Below are positions 1 through 5,332 of a stretch of DNA of 5,455 nt, one piece after another; within the stretch, counting starts at the first letter, position 1, and each line of letters starts with the position of its first letter. The stretch lies in the NCBI GenBank assembly GCA_002422995.1, contig DIUK01000143.1, forward strand, positions 1 to 5,455, written 5' to 3'. The notes beneath the pieces were generated by a model. The model saw only the letters and a program-made list of their open reading frames with translations, did not search any database and was not told where the DNA came from. This stretch comes from Rhodocyclaceae bacterium UBA6160. Lineage in GTDB: Bacteria > Pseudomonadota > Gammaproteobacteria > Burkholderiales > Rhodocyclaceae. The translations under genes and the position numbers were made by a program.

Positions 1-6
1 CCCCCC

Positions 7-12
7 TATAAT
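7..12 (+). promoter_or_regulatory. -10 box of the tRNA-Asn promoter
   Basis: A perfect TATAAT lies 11 bases before the first base of the tRNA. That would put the transcription start near position 19-20 and leave only a few bases of 5' leader. The bases between the box and the start are G-rich (CTGGGGC), the kind of discriminator linked to stringent control of stable RNA promoters. The -35 element would lie outside the window, so the promoter is only half visible. Confidence 0.6.
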
Positions 13-23
13 CTGGGGCTTGT

Positions 24-99
24 TCCTCGATAGCTCAGTTGGTAGAGCGCCGGACTGTTAATCCGTAGGTCCCTGGTTCGAGCCCAGGTCGAGGAGCCA
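24..99 (+). tRNA. tRNA-Asn (anticodon GTT)
   Basis: A complete 76-base cloverleaf is visible. The acceptor arm TCCTCGA (24-30) pairs with TCGAGGA (89-95), followed by discriminator G96 and an encoded CCA (97-99). The D-arm carries AGCTCAGTTGGTAGAGC. The anticodon loop contains GTT at 57-59, which reads the asparagine codons AAC and AAU. The T-arm contains the standard GGTTCGAGCCC-type sequence. The overall sequence closely resembles bacterial tRNA-Asn as I remember it from Escherichia coli. It appears to be a single-gene transcript, with a -10 box just upstream and an intrinsic terminator starting about 37 bases downstream. Nothing indicates an integrated element at its 3' end: no partial repeat of the tRNA end is visible and no integrase gene follows. 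Confidence 0.97.
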
Positions 100-135
100 A
101 AGAATTAGGTACAGAGAAAATTTTTCTTGAACTCC

Positions 136-172
136 AGAAAAGCCCAACCCAGATGGTTGGGCTTTTCTCATT
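136..172 (+). terminator. Intrinsic terminator of the tRNA-Asn transcript
   Basis: AGAAAAGCCCAACC (136-149) pairs perfectly with GGTTGGGCTTTTCT (155-168) across the five-base loop CAGAT, a 14-bp stem. The T-rich 3' arm (TTTTCTCATTT) provides the U-rich end. It lies directly downstream of the tRNA. On the - strand the bases after the stem are not T-rich, so it should act mainly on rightward transcription. Confidence 0.9.
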
Positions 173-183
173 TCAAGCCTGCA

Positions 184-208
184 TATCGTAAAGTACGATA
201 AATTTACG
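184..208. promoter_or_regulatory. Operator-like nested inverted repeats
   Basis: TATCGTA (184-190) and TACGATA (194-200) form a perfect 7-bp inverted repeat around the spacer AAG. An overlapping second inverted repeat joins CGTAAA (187-192) to TTTACG (203-208). The two pairings share bases and exclude each other. The site lies about 30 bases upstream of a possible promoter and 100 bases upstream of the small membrane-protein start. It could be a binding site for a dimeric regulator or simply AT-rich chance symmetry. No regulator is identifiable nearby. Confidence 0.3.
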
Positions 209-231
209 GGCTTATGCCGTGGTGTTTTTTC

Positions 232-259
232 TTGCGTACTGAACTAGCAACACTATTCT
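232..259 (+). promoter_or_regulatory. Possible sigma-70 promoter of the small membrane-protein gene
   Basis: TTGCGT (232-237) and TATTCT (254-259) are separated by 16 bases and match the sigma-70 consensus at 3 of 6 and 4 of 6 positions. Transcription would begin near 266 and give a leader of roughly 37 bases before the ATG at 303. The match is weak and could be chance. It is listed because the upstream terminator requires a new promoter if the downstream gene is expressed. Confidence 0.3.
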
Positions 260-302
260 GACACTAAGCTTTTACTCAACTGCCTGCAAAGCTATCTCTC
301 AC

Positions 303-572
303 ATGCTCAGAAATTTTCTCTCATTACTAATTGGCATCGTTTTTCTGATTTTAGGTTTTATGTTTTCTGTGGTGGCACTAGCGATCGTTGCCATTCTGGG
401 TTTGGCTTTTTGGGCTTATCTAACCTGGAAAAAACGCAAACTCGGATCAGTGCTAAAGCAACAAACTATGGATAACCAGGTAATCGAAGGTGAAGCCACC
501 ATTGTGGAGGATGACGCCCCCCCCACAGATAAAGTATTACCGCCAATTCAGACAAAAATTTATCGTAATTGA
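303..572 (+). CDS. Small membrane protein of unknown function, 89 aa
   Basis: I cannot name this protein. Residues 5-42 are almost entirely hydrophobic and long enough for two short membrane helices forming a hairpin. They are followed by a basic stop-transfer cluster KKRK at about 43-46. The remainder is a soluble acidic tail containing VIEGEATIVEDD (about 60-71) and a Pro-rich stretch. Under the positive-inside rule that tail should be cytoplasmic. I recall similar small proteobacterial membrane proteins with an IEGE-type motif, but cannot say what they do. The ATG at 303 is preferred because the hydrophobic segment begins right after it, although there is no convincing Shine-Dalgarno. The gene is flanked by the tRNA terminator and by low-coding sequence, so it is probably monocistronic. 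A run of eight C (517-524) encodes the Ala-Pro-Pro part of the tail; a one-base loss there would replace the last 16-17 residues and extend the protein to the stop at 715-717. Confidence 0.6.
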   Translation: MLRNFLSLLIGIVFLILGFMFSVVALAIVAILGLAFWAYLTWKKRKLGSVLKQQTMDNQVIEGEATIVEDDAPPTDKVLPPIQTKIYRN

Positions 573-581
573 AAGACAATC

Positions 582-608
582 ACCGAAAACCATCTATCTT
601 TTTTCGGT
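582..608 (+). terminator. Weak hairpin after the small membrane-protein gene, possible terminator
   Basis: ACCGAAAA (582-589) pairs perfectly with TTTTCGGT (601-608) around an 11-base loop, starting 10 bases after the stop codon. The loop is long and no T-run follows the stem; the only T-run (599-604) lies inside the hairpin. It may end or stabilise the small gene's transcript, but it is not a canonical terminator. Confidence 0.25.
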
Positions 609-618
609 TCTCAGCACG

Positions 619-837
619 TCAAACAGGCCAACCTTGCTTTCCAAAAAGCGCGCCAGCAGGCTTAGCAATGAAGTCGGACGATTTAGAATTACCAATGACA
701 CGAGACATGCCGTTTAAAAAATAAAAGCTGTCCCATTGCAGATTGATAAGGAAGCTACTTGAGCTAATCTGCCCACACAGGGCTTCAGAAGGGAAAGCTG
801 GGCGAACTTTGGCACTCGGGCACAAATAGATCACCAT
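619..837 (-). CDS. Doubtful 72-codon ORF in an otherwise empty stretch
   Basis: The interval 573-931 contains no recognisable gene. Its longest open frame on the - strand starts at an ATG at 837 and encodes 72 residues with two cysteines (LCPS near the start, LCGQ near residue 21) and a mixed C-terminal half ending GKQGWPV. I recognise no family. An in-frame TAA lies one codon upstream of the ATG, so it is not a truncated longer frame. The nearest purine-rich stretch (GGAAGG, GAGG) is too far upstream for a good Shine-Dalgarno. The strong terminator at 932-960 would block read-through from the histone-like gene, so it would need its own promoter, and none is evident. The residue composition is not absurd for a protein, so it is kept at low confidence. 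Confidence 0.2.
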   Translation of the reverse strand: MVIYLCPSAKVRPAFPSEALCGQISSSSFLINLQWDSFYFLNGMSRVIGNSKSSDFIAKPAGALFGKQGWPV

Positions 838-931
838 GGTTTAGCTTAGCGCCTCGCCCCTTCCGAGCAAAAGATAGGGAAATTAAATCATTAACCTCGA
901 TCTGTTGCTCAATCACGCTTCAGTCGTAGCC

Positions 932-960
932 AAAAAAACGCGCACTAAAAACAGTACGCG
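932..960 (-). terminator. Intrinsic terminator of the histone H1-like gene
   Basis: Read on the - strand, CGCGTACT (960-953) pairs with AGTGCGCG (946-939), including one G-U pair, around the six-base loop GTTTTT. The 8-bp stem is followed immediately by seven T (938-932). It lies about 58 bases past the stop codon of the histone-like gene and is oriented to end that transcript. Confidence 0.8.
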
Positions 961-984
961 CTGTGCTCTTATCAGGGCTAAAGC

Positions 985-999
985 TGCAAGTGACTTGCA
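985..999 (-). other. Small hairpin in the 3' UTR of the histone-like gene
   Basis: TGCAAG (985-990) and CTTGCA (994-999) form a perfect 6-bp inverted repeat with a three-base loop. It is bracketed by AGGG (974-977) and CCCT (1001-1004), which can extend the pairing after unpaired bases. It sits between the stop codon and the main terminator and could protect the 3' end of the message. No T-run follows it, so it is not itself a terminator. Confidence 0.3.
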
Positions 1000-1017
1000 A
1001 CCCTCACCGTCAATAAC

Positions 1018-1581
1018 TTAAGGACGTGACCCGGTAGGAAAAGGCCAAGCCGCTGCAGGGTTTAATGATGACTTCAAACCTGGTGCTGCAGCAGTAGATG
1101 GCTTCGCTGCAGTTTTCGCAGAAACTTTCTTGGCAGCTGGTTTAGCTGCAGGCTTTTTAGCAGCAACTTTTTTTGCCGCGGGTTTGGCTGCTGCTTTTTT
1201 AACAACAGGCTTTTTAGCAACAACTTTTTTTGCCACTGGTTTGGCTGCCGCTTTTTTAACAACAGGCTTTTTAGCAGCGACTTTTTTTGCCACTGGTTTG
1301 GCTGCTGCTTTTTTAACAACAGGCTTTTTAGCAACAACTTTTTTTGCCACTGGTTTGGCTGCCGCTTTTTTAACAACAGGCTTTTTAGCAGTGACTTTTT
1401 TTGCCACTGGTTTGGCTGCTGCTTTTTTAGCAACAGGCTTTTTAGCAACTACTTTTTTTGTCGCGGGTGTAGCTGCTGCTTTTTTAACAACAGGCTTTTT
1501 AGCAACAACTTTTTTTGCCGCTGGTTTGGCAGCAGGCTTCTTCGCTGCTGAAGCCGTGGCTATTGTTTTTTTTACAACCAT
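1018..1581 (-). CDS. Histone H1-like Lys/Ala/Pro repeat DNA-binding protein, 187 aa
   Basis: The protein is almost wholly Lys, Ala, Pro and Val, like the C-terminal domain of eukaryotic histone H1 and bacterial H1-like proteins such as Bordetella BpH1/BpH2 and Pseudomonas AlgP. Such proteins bind DNA non-specifically through Lys-rich tails and affect nucleoid compaction and transcription. Residues 28-141 are six 19-residue repeats of the form KKPVVKKAAAKPVAKKVVA, flanked by shorter KKPAAKPAAKK units (about 14-27 and 142-155). There is no folded N-terminal domain. The tail SSLNPAAAWPFPTGSRP (171-187) is not repetitive, and I recall a similar ending in Burkholderiales homologues. The start is well supported: AAGGAG (1594-1589) lies seven bases before the ATG. 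The gene has its own terminator and faces the same way as ampD. Each repeat contains runs of six to seven A on the coding strand, which makes it prone to copy-number change and slippage. Family assignment is firm; the exact orthologue is not. Confidence 0.9.
   Translation of the reverse strand: MVVKKTIATASAAKKPAAKPAAKKVVAKKPVVKKAAATPATKKVVAKKPVAKKAAAKPVAKKVTAKKPVVKKAAAKPVAKKVVAKKPVVKKAAAKPVAKKVAAKKPVVKKAAAKPVAKKVVAKKPVVKKAAAKPAAKKVAAKKPAAKPAAKKVSAKTAAKPSTAAAPGLKSSLNPAAAWPFPTGSRP
1186..1527 (-). repeat. Six tandem 57-bp repeats inside the histone-like gene
   Basis: Units start at 1186, 1243, 1300, 1357, 1414 and 1471. Units 1186-1242 and 1300-1356 are identical, base for base. Units 1243-1299 and 1357-1413 differ at one base (GCAGCGAC against GCAGTGAC). 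The block 1186-1299 is therefore repeated at 1300-1413 with 113 of 114 bases equal, showing a higher-order 114-bp duplication. The two outer units (1414 and 1471) are more diverged. The unit is a multiple of three, so copy changes keep the reading frame. Confidence 0.95.
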
Positions 1582-1588
1582 GGTGAGT

Positions 1589-1604
1589 CTCCTTAACTAG
1601 TTAA
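1589..1604 (-). promoter_or_regulatory. Strong Shine-Dalgarno of the histone-like gene with an abutting palindrome
   Basis: AAGGAG (1594-1589) is an excellent ribosome binding site. Its first two bases are part of a perfect 12-base palindrome, TTAACTAGTTAA (1593-1604). In RNA, TTAA (1604-1601) can pair with TTAA (1596-1593) around CTAG. That would place a weak hairpin directly against the ribosome binding site. The Shine-Dalgarno is certain; a regulatory role for the palindrome is speculative. Confidence 0.65.
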
Positions 1605-1620
1605 CAGGGAAGAGCCGCTT

Positions 1621-1651
1621 CTATAAAAATAATCAACCCTAATTGGGTTGA
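1621..1651 (-). terminator. Hairpin with U-rich tail: ampD-operon terminator or leader hairpin of the histone-like gene
   Basis: On the - strand, TCAACCC (1651-1645) pairs perfectly with GGGTTGA (1639-1633) around AATTA and is followed by TTATTTTTATAG (1632-1621). This is a plausible intrinsic terminator 183 bases after the ampD stop codon. The stem is only 7 bp and the T-run is broken by A, so it may be leaky. A GATAAT sequence at 1662-1657 would start transcription at about 1650, making the same hairpin the very 5' end of the histone-like message. The sequence alone does not decide between these roles. Confidence 0.5.
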
Positions 1652-1656
1652 AGCGG

Positions 1657-1662
1657 ATTATC
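1657..1662 (-). promoter_or_regulatory. Possible -10 box for the histone-like gene
   Basis: GATAAT on the - strand matches five of six positions of the sigma-70 -10 consensus. It lies about 75 bases upstream of the ATG of the histone-like gene. The corresponding -35 position (1685-1680, TTTTCG) is a poor match at 17-base spacing. The remainder of the gap between ampD and the histone-like gene (1663-1833) is AT-rich and holds no gene I can support. Confidence 0.25.
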
Positions 1663-1833
1663 CATGGCTTTGATGCAATCGAAAACAATGAATTCCACCC
1701 TTTTATCCGCCTATCAATTTGTTTTAATTAAAGTCATGGCTGGTTTTTTAAAATCATATGGCATAAATACATTGATTGATACACTGAATCAGCCAATAAA
1801 ACGAGGCCCAAAAACAACTGTATTTTTTGTACT

Positions 1834-2388
1834 TCATCGCCGAATCGCCGCAGGAAGACTCACTAGACTCCAGTCAAACAAAGGCCCAGGATCTGTTTTT
1901 CTACCAGGTGAAATTTCACTATGCCCCACCATGGCAGAAATTTTATGGATCTCAACCAAGTCACGAAGTAATAAATTTAATGTCTCATACTGAGCGACTT
2001 CAAACGGAAGTTCGTCACATCCTTCTAGTTCAATACCAATTGAAAAGTCATTACACCGCTCACGCCCCTGCCAAGAAGATATACCTGCGTGCCACGCTCT
2101 ACGAAAAGTAGATACAAATTGAATTAACTCACCTTGTCGACGGATTAAAAAATGGGCTGAAACGCGCAAGTGAACTATCTCTTGATAATAAGGATGTTCT
2201 TCAGGGTTCAAGTGATTTGAAAATAACTCAATAATGCCCGGGCCATCGAATTGGCCTGGGGGTAAGCTAATAGCATGGATAACAATCAGCGAGATATCAC
2301 CGCCAATCGGCCGCTCATCATAATTGGGTGAGGGGATGATCTTTGCTGACTGCAACCAACCCCCAATGAAACTCGGCTGGACGCTCAC
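1834..2388 (-). CDS. ampD: AmpD, 1,6-anhydro-N-acetylmuramyl-L-alanine amidase
   Basis: This cytoplasmic zinc amidase removes the stem peptide from 1,6-anhydro-N-acetylmuramyl peptides imported during peptidoglycan recycling. In bacteria with AmpR/AmpC its loss derepresses beta-lactamase. The 184 residues are the usual length for AmpD and form a single amidase_2 domain with no signal peptide, unlike the periplasmic AmiD. The expected zinc ligands are present: H38 in LIVIHAIS, H156 in VGHSEISPG and D166 in RKTDPGP. E120 in GIELEG and K164 match the catalytic Glu and Lys of characterised AmpD. W99-H100 is also typical. The start is a GTG whose bases overlap the TGA of the upstream response regulator (GTGA). 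No alternative ATG exists near the N-terminus and no strong Shine-Dalgarno is visible, so translation is probably coupled to the regulator gene. Placement after a pilS/pilR pair matches my memory of Burkholderiales genomes. Confidence 0.95.
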   Translation of the reverse strand: MSVQPSFIGGWLQSAKIIPSPNYDERPIGGDISLIVIHAISLPPGQFDGPGIIELFSNHLNPEEHPYYQEIVHLRVSAHFLIRRQGELIQFVSTFRRAWHAGISSWQGRERCNDFSIGIELEGCDELPFEVAQYETLNLLLRDLVEIHKISAMVGHSEISPGRKTDPGPLFDWSLVSLPAAIRR

Positions 2389-3758
2389 TCGTTCATGTCC
2401 AGTCGAGCCATCCGGTAGCGCAATGATCGAAAAGTAACCCCAAGCATTTTGGCTGCCGCAGTACGATTATTTTGTGTGGCGAAAAGCGCCTCTTGTATCA
2501 TCTTCCGTTCGACTTGATCTAATGTGTCCTGCAAGGTTTTAACGGCATGACCTATTTCAATTGATGGTGTGCCGCTGGCACGAGAAGGTCTGAGATTTAA
2601 GTCTGCAACTTCAATGTAGTTGCCACTCATCAAAGCCAAGGCGCGCTCGAGTGTATTTTCAAGCTCTCTCACGTTGCCCGAAAAAGGGTGGCTGCTTAAT
2701 GCACTCAATGCCTCTTTAGTTAGTAAAGGCGCACGAATCCCGGCTGAGTGAGCTAGCCTTTCTAAAATGTGCTCAGCAAGCACGGGAATATCCTCTACAC
2801 ACTCTCTGAGTAAGGGCATACGCAGCTCAATAACATTGAGTCGATAAAAAAGATCTTGCCGAAATTTACCCACGTCCACTAGTGCCTTCATATCTTGATG
2901 TGTGGCACAAATAATCCGGACATCAACATCATCTTCAGTAGGTGCGCCAAGTTTTCGTACCCGCTTCTCTTGAATGACCCGTAACAGCTTAACTTGCATT
3001 ATTAAAGGTAAATCAGCTACCTCATCCAGAAAGAGCGTGCCCCCATTAGCCGCTTGAAAAAACCCATCACGGTCGTCATTCGCACCGGTAAATGCCCCTT
3101 TGCGATAACCAAAAAACTCGCTTTCCATCAAGTTTTCTGGAATAGCGCCACAATTCACGGGCACAAACGGTCGATCCCGACGAGCACTCAGTTTATGTAT
3201 CTGCTGGGCTGCCAGCTCTTTGCCACTACCAGACTCGCCCGTAATATGCACTGGTGCCTGGCTGCGTGCAACGCGCTCGATGAGCTCACGCACTGCTTGA
3301 ATAGCGGGAGAATTTCCAAGCAAACGTTTATCTTGGCCGACATTTGACTTCGCTACGCCACTGGGTAATTCCAATGCCAACTGTACCAAGCTTCTCAATT
3401 GATCGAGCGAGACTGGTTTGGCGAGATAATCAAATGCCCCCTCTTTTAATGCCGCAACTGCATTTTCAGTACTTCCGTAAGCCGTCACCACAGCAACAGG
3501 TAAATTAGACAGATTTGCATTGACATACCGAACCAGATCCAGTCCGGTTCCATCCCCCAGACGCATGTCAGTGAGACATAGTTGATAGCTATTTTTCCCC
3601 AAGAAGTCATACGCCTCAGATAACGAGGCCGCACAATCCACCGCCAAACCCATGCGTGCCAAAGTAAGGTCTAGCAACTCACGAATATCAGCTTCATCGT
3701 CAACCACCAATACACGAAGTATCTCTCCTTGCCGACGACGCGGTGTTTTTACGGACAT
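2385..3758 (-). CDS. pilR: PilR-like sigma-54-dependent response regulator of type IV pilus genes
   Basis: The 457-residue protein is a full-length NtrC-family activator. A receiver domain (about 14-130) has acidic D20/D21, phospho-acceptor D64 in LTDMRLGDG, T92 and K114. The AAA+ domain (about 145-385) has Walker A GESGSGKE (174-181), the sigma-54 contact loop GAFTGA (221-226), Walker B LFLDE (242-246), arginine-finger region FRQDLFYRLN (299-308) and sensor II GNVRELEN (361-368). The C-terminal Fis-type helix-turn-helix (about 415-451) ends with FRSLRYRM, close to the PilR ending I remember. PilR with sigma-54 polymerase activates pilin (pilA) transcription. All catalytic motifs are intact. 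The G at residue 68, where many relatives have P (DMRLPDG), is a small deviation. The ATG at 3758 has GAGGGAAG just upstream and overlaps the kinase gene by 10 bases; the stop overlaps ampD. The kinase partner and C-terminus make PilR likelier than other NtrC members, but targets are not in the window. Confidence 0.9.
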   Translation of the reverse strand: MSVKTPRRRQGEILRVLVVDDEADIRELLDLTLARMGLAVDCAASLSEAYDFLGKNSYQLCLTDMRLGDGTGLDLVRYVNANLSNLPVAVVTAYGSTENAVAALKEGAFDYLAKPVSLDQLRSLVQLALELPSGVAKSNVGQDKRLLGNSPAIQAVRELIERVARSQAPVHITGESGSGKELAAQQIHKLSARRDRPFVPVNCGAIPENLMESEFFGYRKGAFTGANDDRDGFFQAANGGTLFLDEVADLPLIMQVKLLRVIQEKRVRKLGAPTEDDVDVRIICATHQDMKALVDVGKFRQDLFYRLNVIELRMPLLRECVEDIPVLAEHILERLAHSAGIRAPLLTKEALSALSSHPFSGNVRELENTLERALALMSGNYIEVADLNLRPSRASGTPSIEIGHAVKTLQDTLDQVERKMIQEALFATQNNRTAAAKMLGVTFRSLRYRMARLDMNE

Positions 3759-5332
3759 AAGCTTCCCTCAAGCATGATGCTGAAATGTGCACCTGAATCG
3801 TTTGGTAATAAAGTCAAGCTTGCCCTGTTTGCTTCGCAAAGCTCGCGTGCAATATAAAGGCCTAATCCTGTACCTGCAGTGTGCGTTGTAAAAAACGGTT
3901 CAAATATTTGCGCTTGCAACGCTTTATCGATACCCGATCCATCGTCAGTAATATCAATCTGCAGAAATTTTGATGGCATTTTCTTAACACTCACCTGCAC
4001 AGCACCCTTTTTTTCACTTCCGTATCGCAAGGCATTGGTTAGCAAATTCCATAGCACTCGGTGTAAATGACCGGGGTCAAACCATACCCTCACCTGAGAC
4101 GGTGTAGTGATTGTTATACGGGTTGCTGCGGAAGCATTGTGCAAGATGATCTCCTCCATCAATCGATCGATGAAATTATTCCAGTCGATCAGCTCTCGTG
4201 ATGTTTGATCACGACGCCCAAGTTCGAGCACCTCGGTCACTAGTCGATTCAATCGTAATGTATTGTCATGAACAATCGTGGCTAACCGATAACGGAATGC
4301 ATCCGTGCGATCCTCCGCCAATAACTCTGCTGCATGACTAATCGCCGCCAACGGATTGCGTATCTCATGCGCCATGTTCGCGGCCAGACGCCCTAAAGCT
4401 GCTAGTTTTTGATGCTGAACATGCAAGTTCAATTTTTCTAAATCTTCGACATACAACAAAGCATCATCCAGCATTCGCGATGAAGGGATATAGCGAAAAC
4501 GCAATTGACGGTTAGTTGTATGAAAAAAAAGCGTTTCAGCAGTTTCTGCGTGGCTAACCTGCCATACATTCAATCGGTCTCGCACAGTCTGTGGCAAGGT
4601 GTGCGATAACCCATCGAAGGGGAGGCCAAGGAGAAATCGCGCTTGCGGGTTAGACATCTGGATTTCACCTTCAGCGCTAACCACTAAAACCCCACCCTCC
4701 ATGTCGTGAATAATCTGCTCACTCATTTTCAGCTGTGCATCAAGCTGTTGCCCTCGGTCAATCGCTAAAAGTTCATTACTAACAACTCGCCTGGCTAACA
4801 AGCGTGCAGCAATCGCGGCTGCAAAAAATGCGAGGGAAGTAATACCTGCAGTAAAAAAATCAGCCGGCGTGCTATCAATCACTAAAGCCCACCAGCTCTC
4901 TTCAAGCAGCACCGCCACAGAGGCTAGGGCTGCGTAAAACAAGACCATTCTCCCTTGGCCGACCAGACCTGCACCTGAGACTACCACCAGCAATAACATC
5001 GCAATGCCGCTTTTTTGACCACCACTGGCAAACATCATCAGTGTTAAGGCTAAAATATCGACAATCACCTGACCCGTCAGCTGAATATCAAAGTGCTGAC
5101 GATAGCGAACTTGTGCGAGCAAGAAAAATACAGACACTGCAAGATAAGCAATAGCAATCCAACGAAATAACGTTGGGCTTTGTACCCCCAAGCTCACAGC
5201 GTCTCCAAAAATCAGCACTGCGCCCAAAAAAAATAGCGCAACAAAACCACGATAAATGGAAAAATATAAAAGTGAACGCCAAAATGATGGCAGCGTAGGC
5301 TGGCGAATCACAGGAACGAACCCACTGTTCAC
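3749..5332 (-). CDS. pilS: PilS-like membrane sensor histidine kinase
   Basis: The 527-residue kinase is the natural partner of the adjacent PilR-like regulator. The N-terminal third holds about six hydrophobic segments (roughly 29-44, 57-75, 84-101, 109-125, 129-145, 159-180) with little periplasmic sequence, the arrangement known for PilS, which in Pseudomonas senses pilin within the membrane. A PAS-like domain follows (about 202-300). The HisKA segment carries the phospho-acceptor H322 in MAHEIRNPL. The ATPase domain has the N-box around N433 (LLTNALRYG), G1 DDGSG (463-467), F-box FEPFF (477-481) and G2 GTGLGL (487-492), so all catalytic boxes are present. The start is GTG at 5332, because an in-frame TGA lies ten codons upstream and no ATG intervenes. 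AAGG lies nine bases before it. The GTG shares bases with the TGA of the upstream Cys/His-rich gene. PilS is the best call; the signal sensed here is unknown. Confidence 0.9.
   Translation of the reverse strand: MNSGFVPVIRQPTLPSFWRSLLYFSIYRGFVALFFLGAVLIFGDAVSLGVQSPTLFRWIAIAYLAVSVFFLLAQVRYRQHFDIQLTGQVIVDILALTLMMFASGGQKSGIAMLLLVVVSGAGLVGQGRMVLFYAALASVAVLLEESWWALVIDSTPADFFTAGITSLAFFAAAIAARLLARRVVSNELLAIDRGQQLDAQLKMSEQIIHDMEGGVLVVSAEGEIQMSNPQARFLLGLPFDGLSHTLPQTVRDRLNVWQVSHAETAETLFFHTTNRQLRFRYIPSSRMLDDALLYVEDLEKLNLHVQHQKLAALGRLAANMAHEIRNPLAAISHAAELLAEDRTDAFRYRLATIVHDNTLRLNRLVTEVLELGRRDQTSRELIDWNNFIDRLMEEIILHNASAATRITITTPSQVRVWFDPGHLHRVLWNLLTNALRYGSEKKGAVQVSVKKMPSKFLQIDITDDGSGIDKALQAQIFEPFFTTHTAGTGLGLYIARELCEANRASLTLLPNDSGAHFSIMLEGSLCP

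Noticed and set aside
24..180. tRNA 3' end considered as an attachment site for an integrated element
   Set aside because: No repeat of the tRNA end, integrase or phage-like gene is visible within the window.
490..717. 75-codon + strand ORF overlapping the end of the small membrane-protein gene
   Set aside because: Not supported as a separate gene: it begins inside the other gene with an Arg/Lys/Pro-rich product. Noted only as the frame reached if the C8 tract shortens.
808..826. TGGCAC-like sequence resembling a sigma-54 promoter, considered because a PilR-like regulator is nearby
   Set aside because: The GG and GC elements are not ten bases apart as sigma-54 requires, and no gene starts suitably downstream.
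1074..1448. 124-codon - strand ORF in another frame of the repeat array
   Set aside because: A frame-shifted shadow kept open by the 57-bp repeat period; no ribosome site and a Leu/Lys/Gln monotone product.
1186..1527. Regular repeats considered as a CRISPR array
   Set aside because: Units are contiguous 57-bp tandem copies in frame within a gene, with no unique spacers and no cas genes.
1130..1600. Long + strand open frame across the histone-like gene, rich in Ala, Phe, Leu and Thr and looking like a membrane protein
   Set aside because: It is the antisense of the Lys/Ala/Pro repeats; AAG/AAA and GCA/GCT codons read backward always give Phe, Leu, Cys-free hydrophobic codons without stops. 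The - strand gene has the ribosome site, terminator and known family.
1664..2111. Two + strand ORFs (1664-1993 and 1827-2111) antisense to the end of ampD
   Set aside because: They overlap the well-supported ampD frame, resemble no family and have no ribosome sites of note.
3054..4070. + strand ORFs at 3054-3347 and 3879-4070 antisense to pilR and pilS
   Set aside because: Both lie inside full-length genes with intact motifs; shadows of coding sequence.
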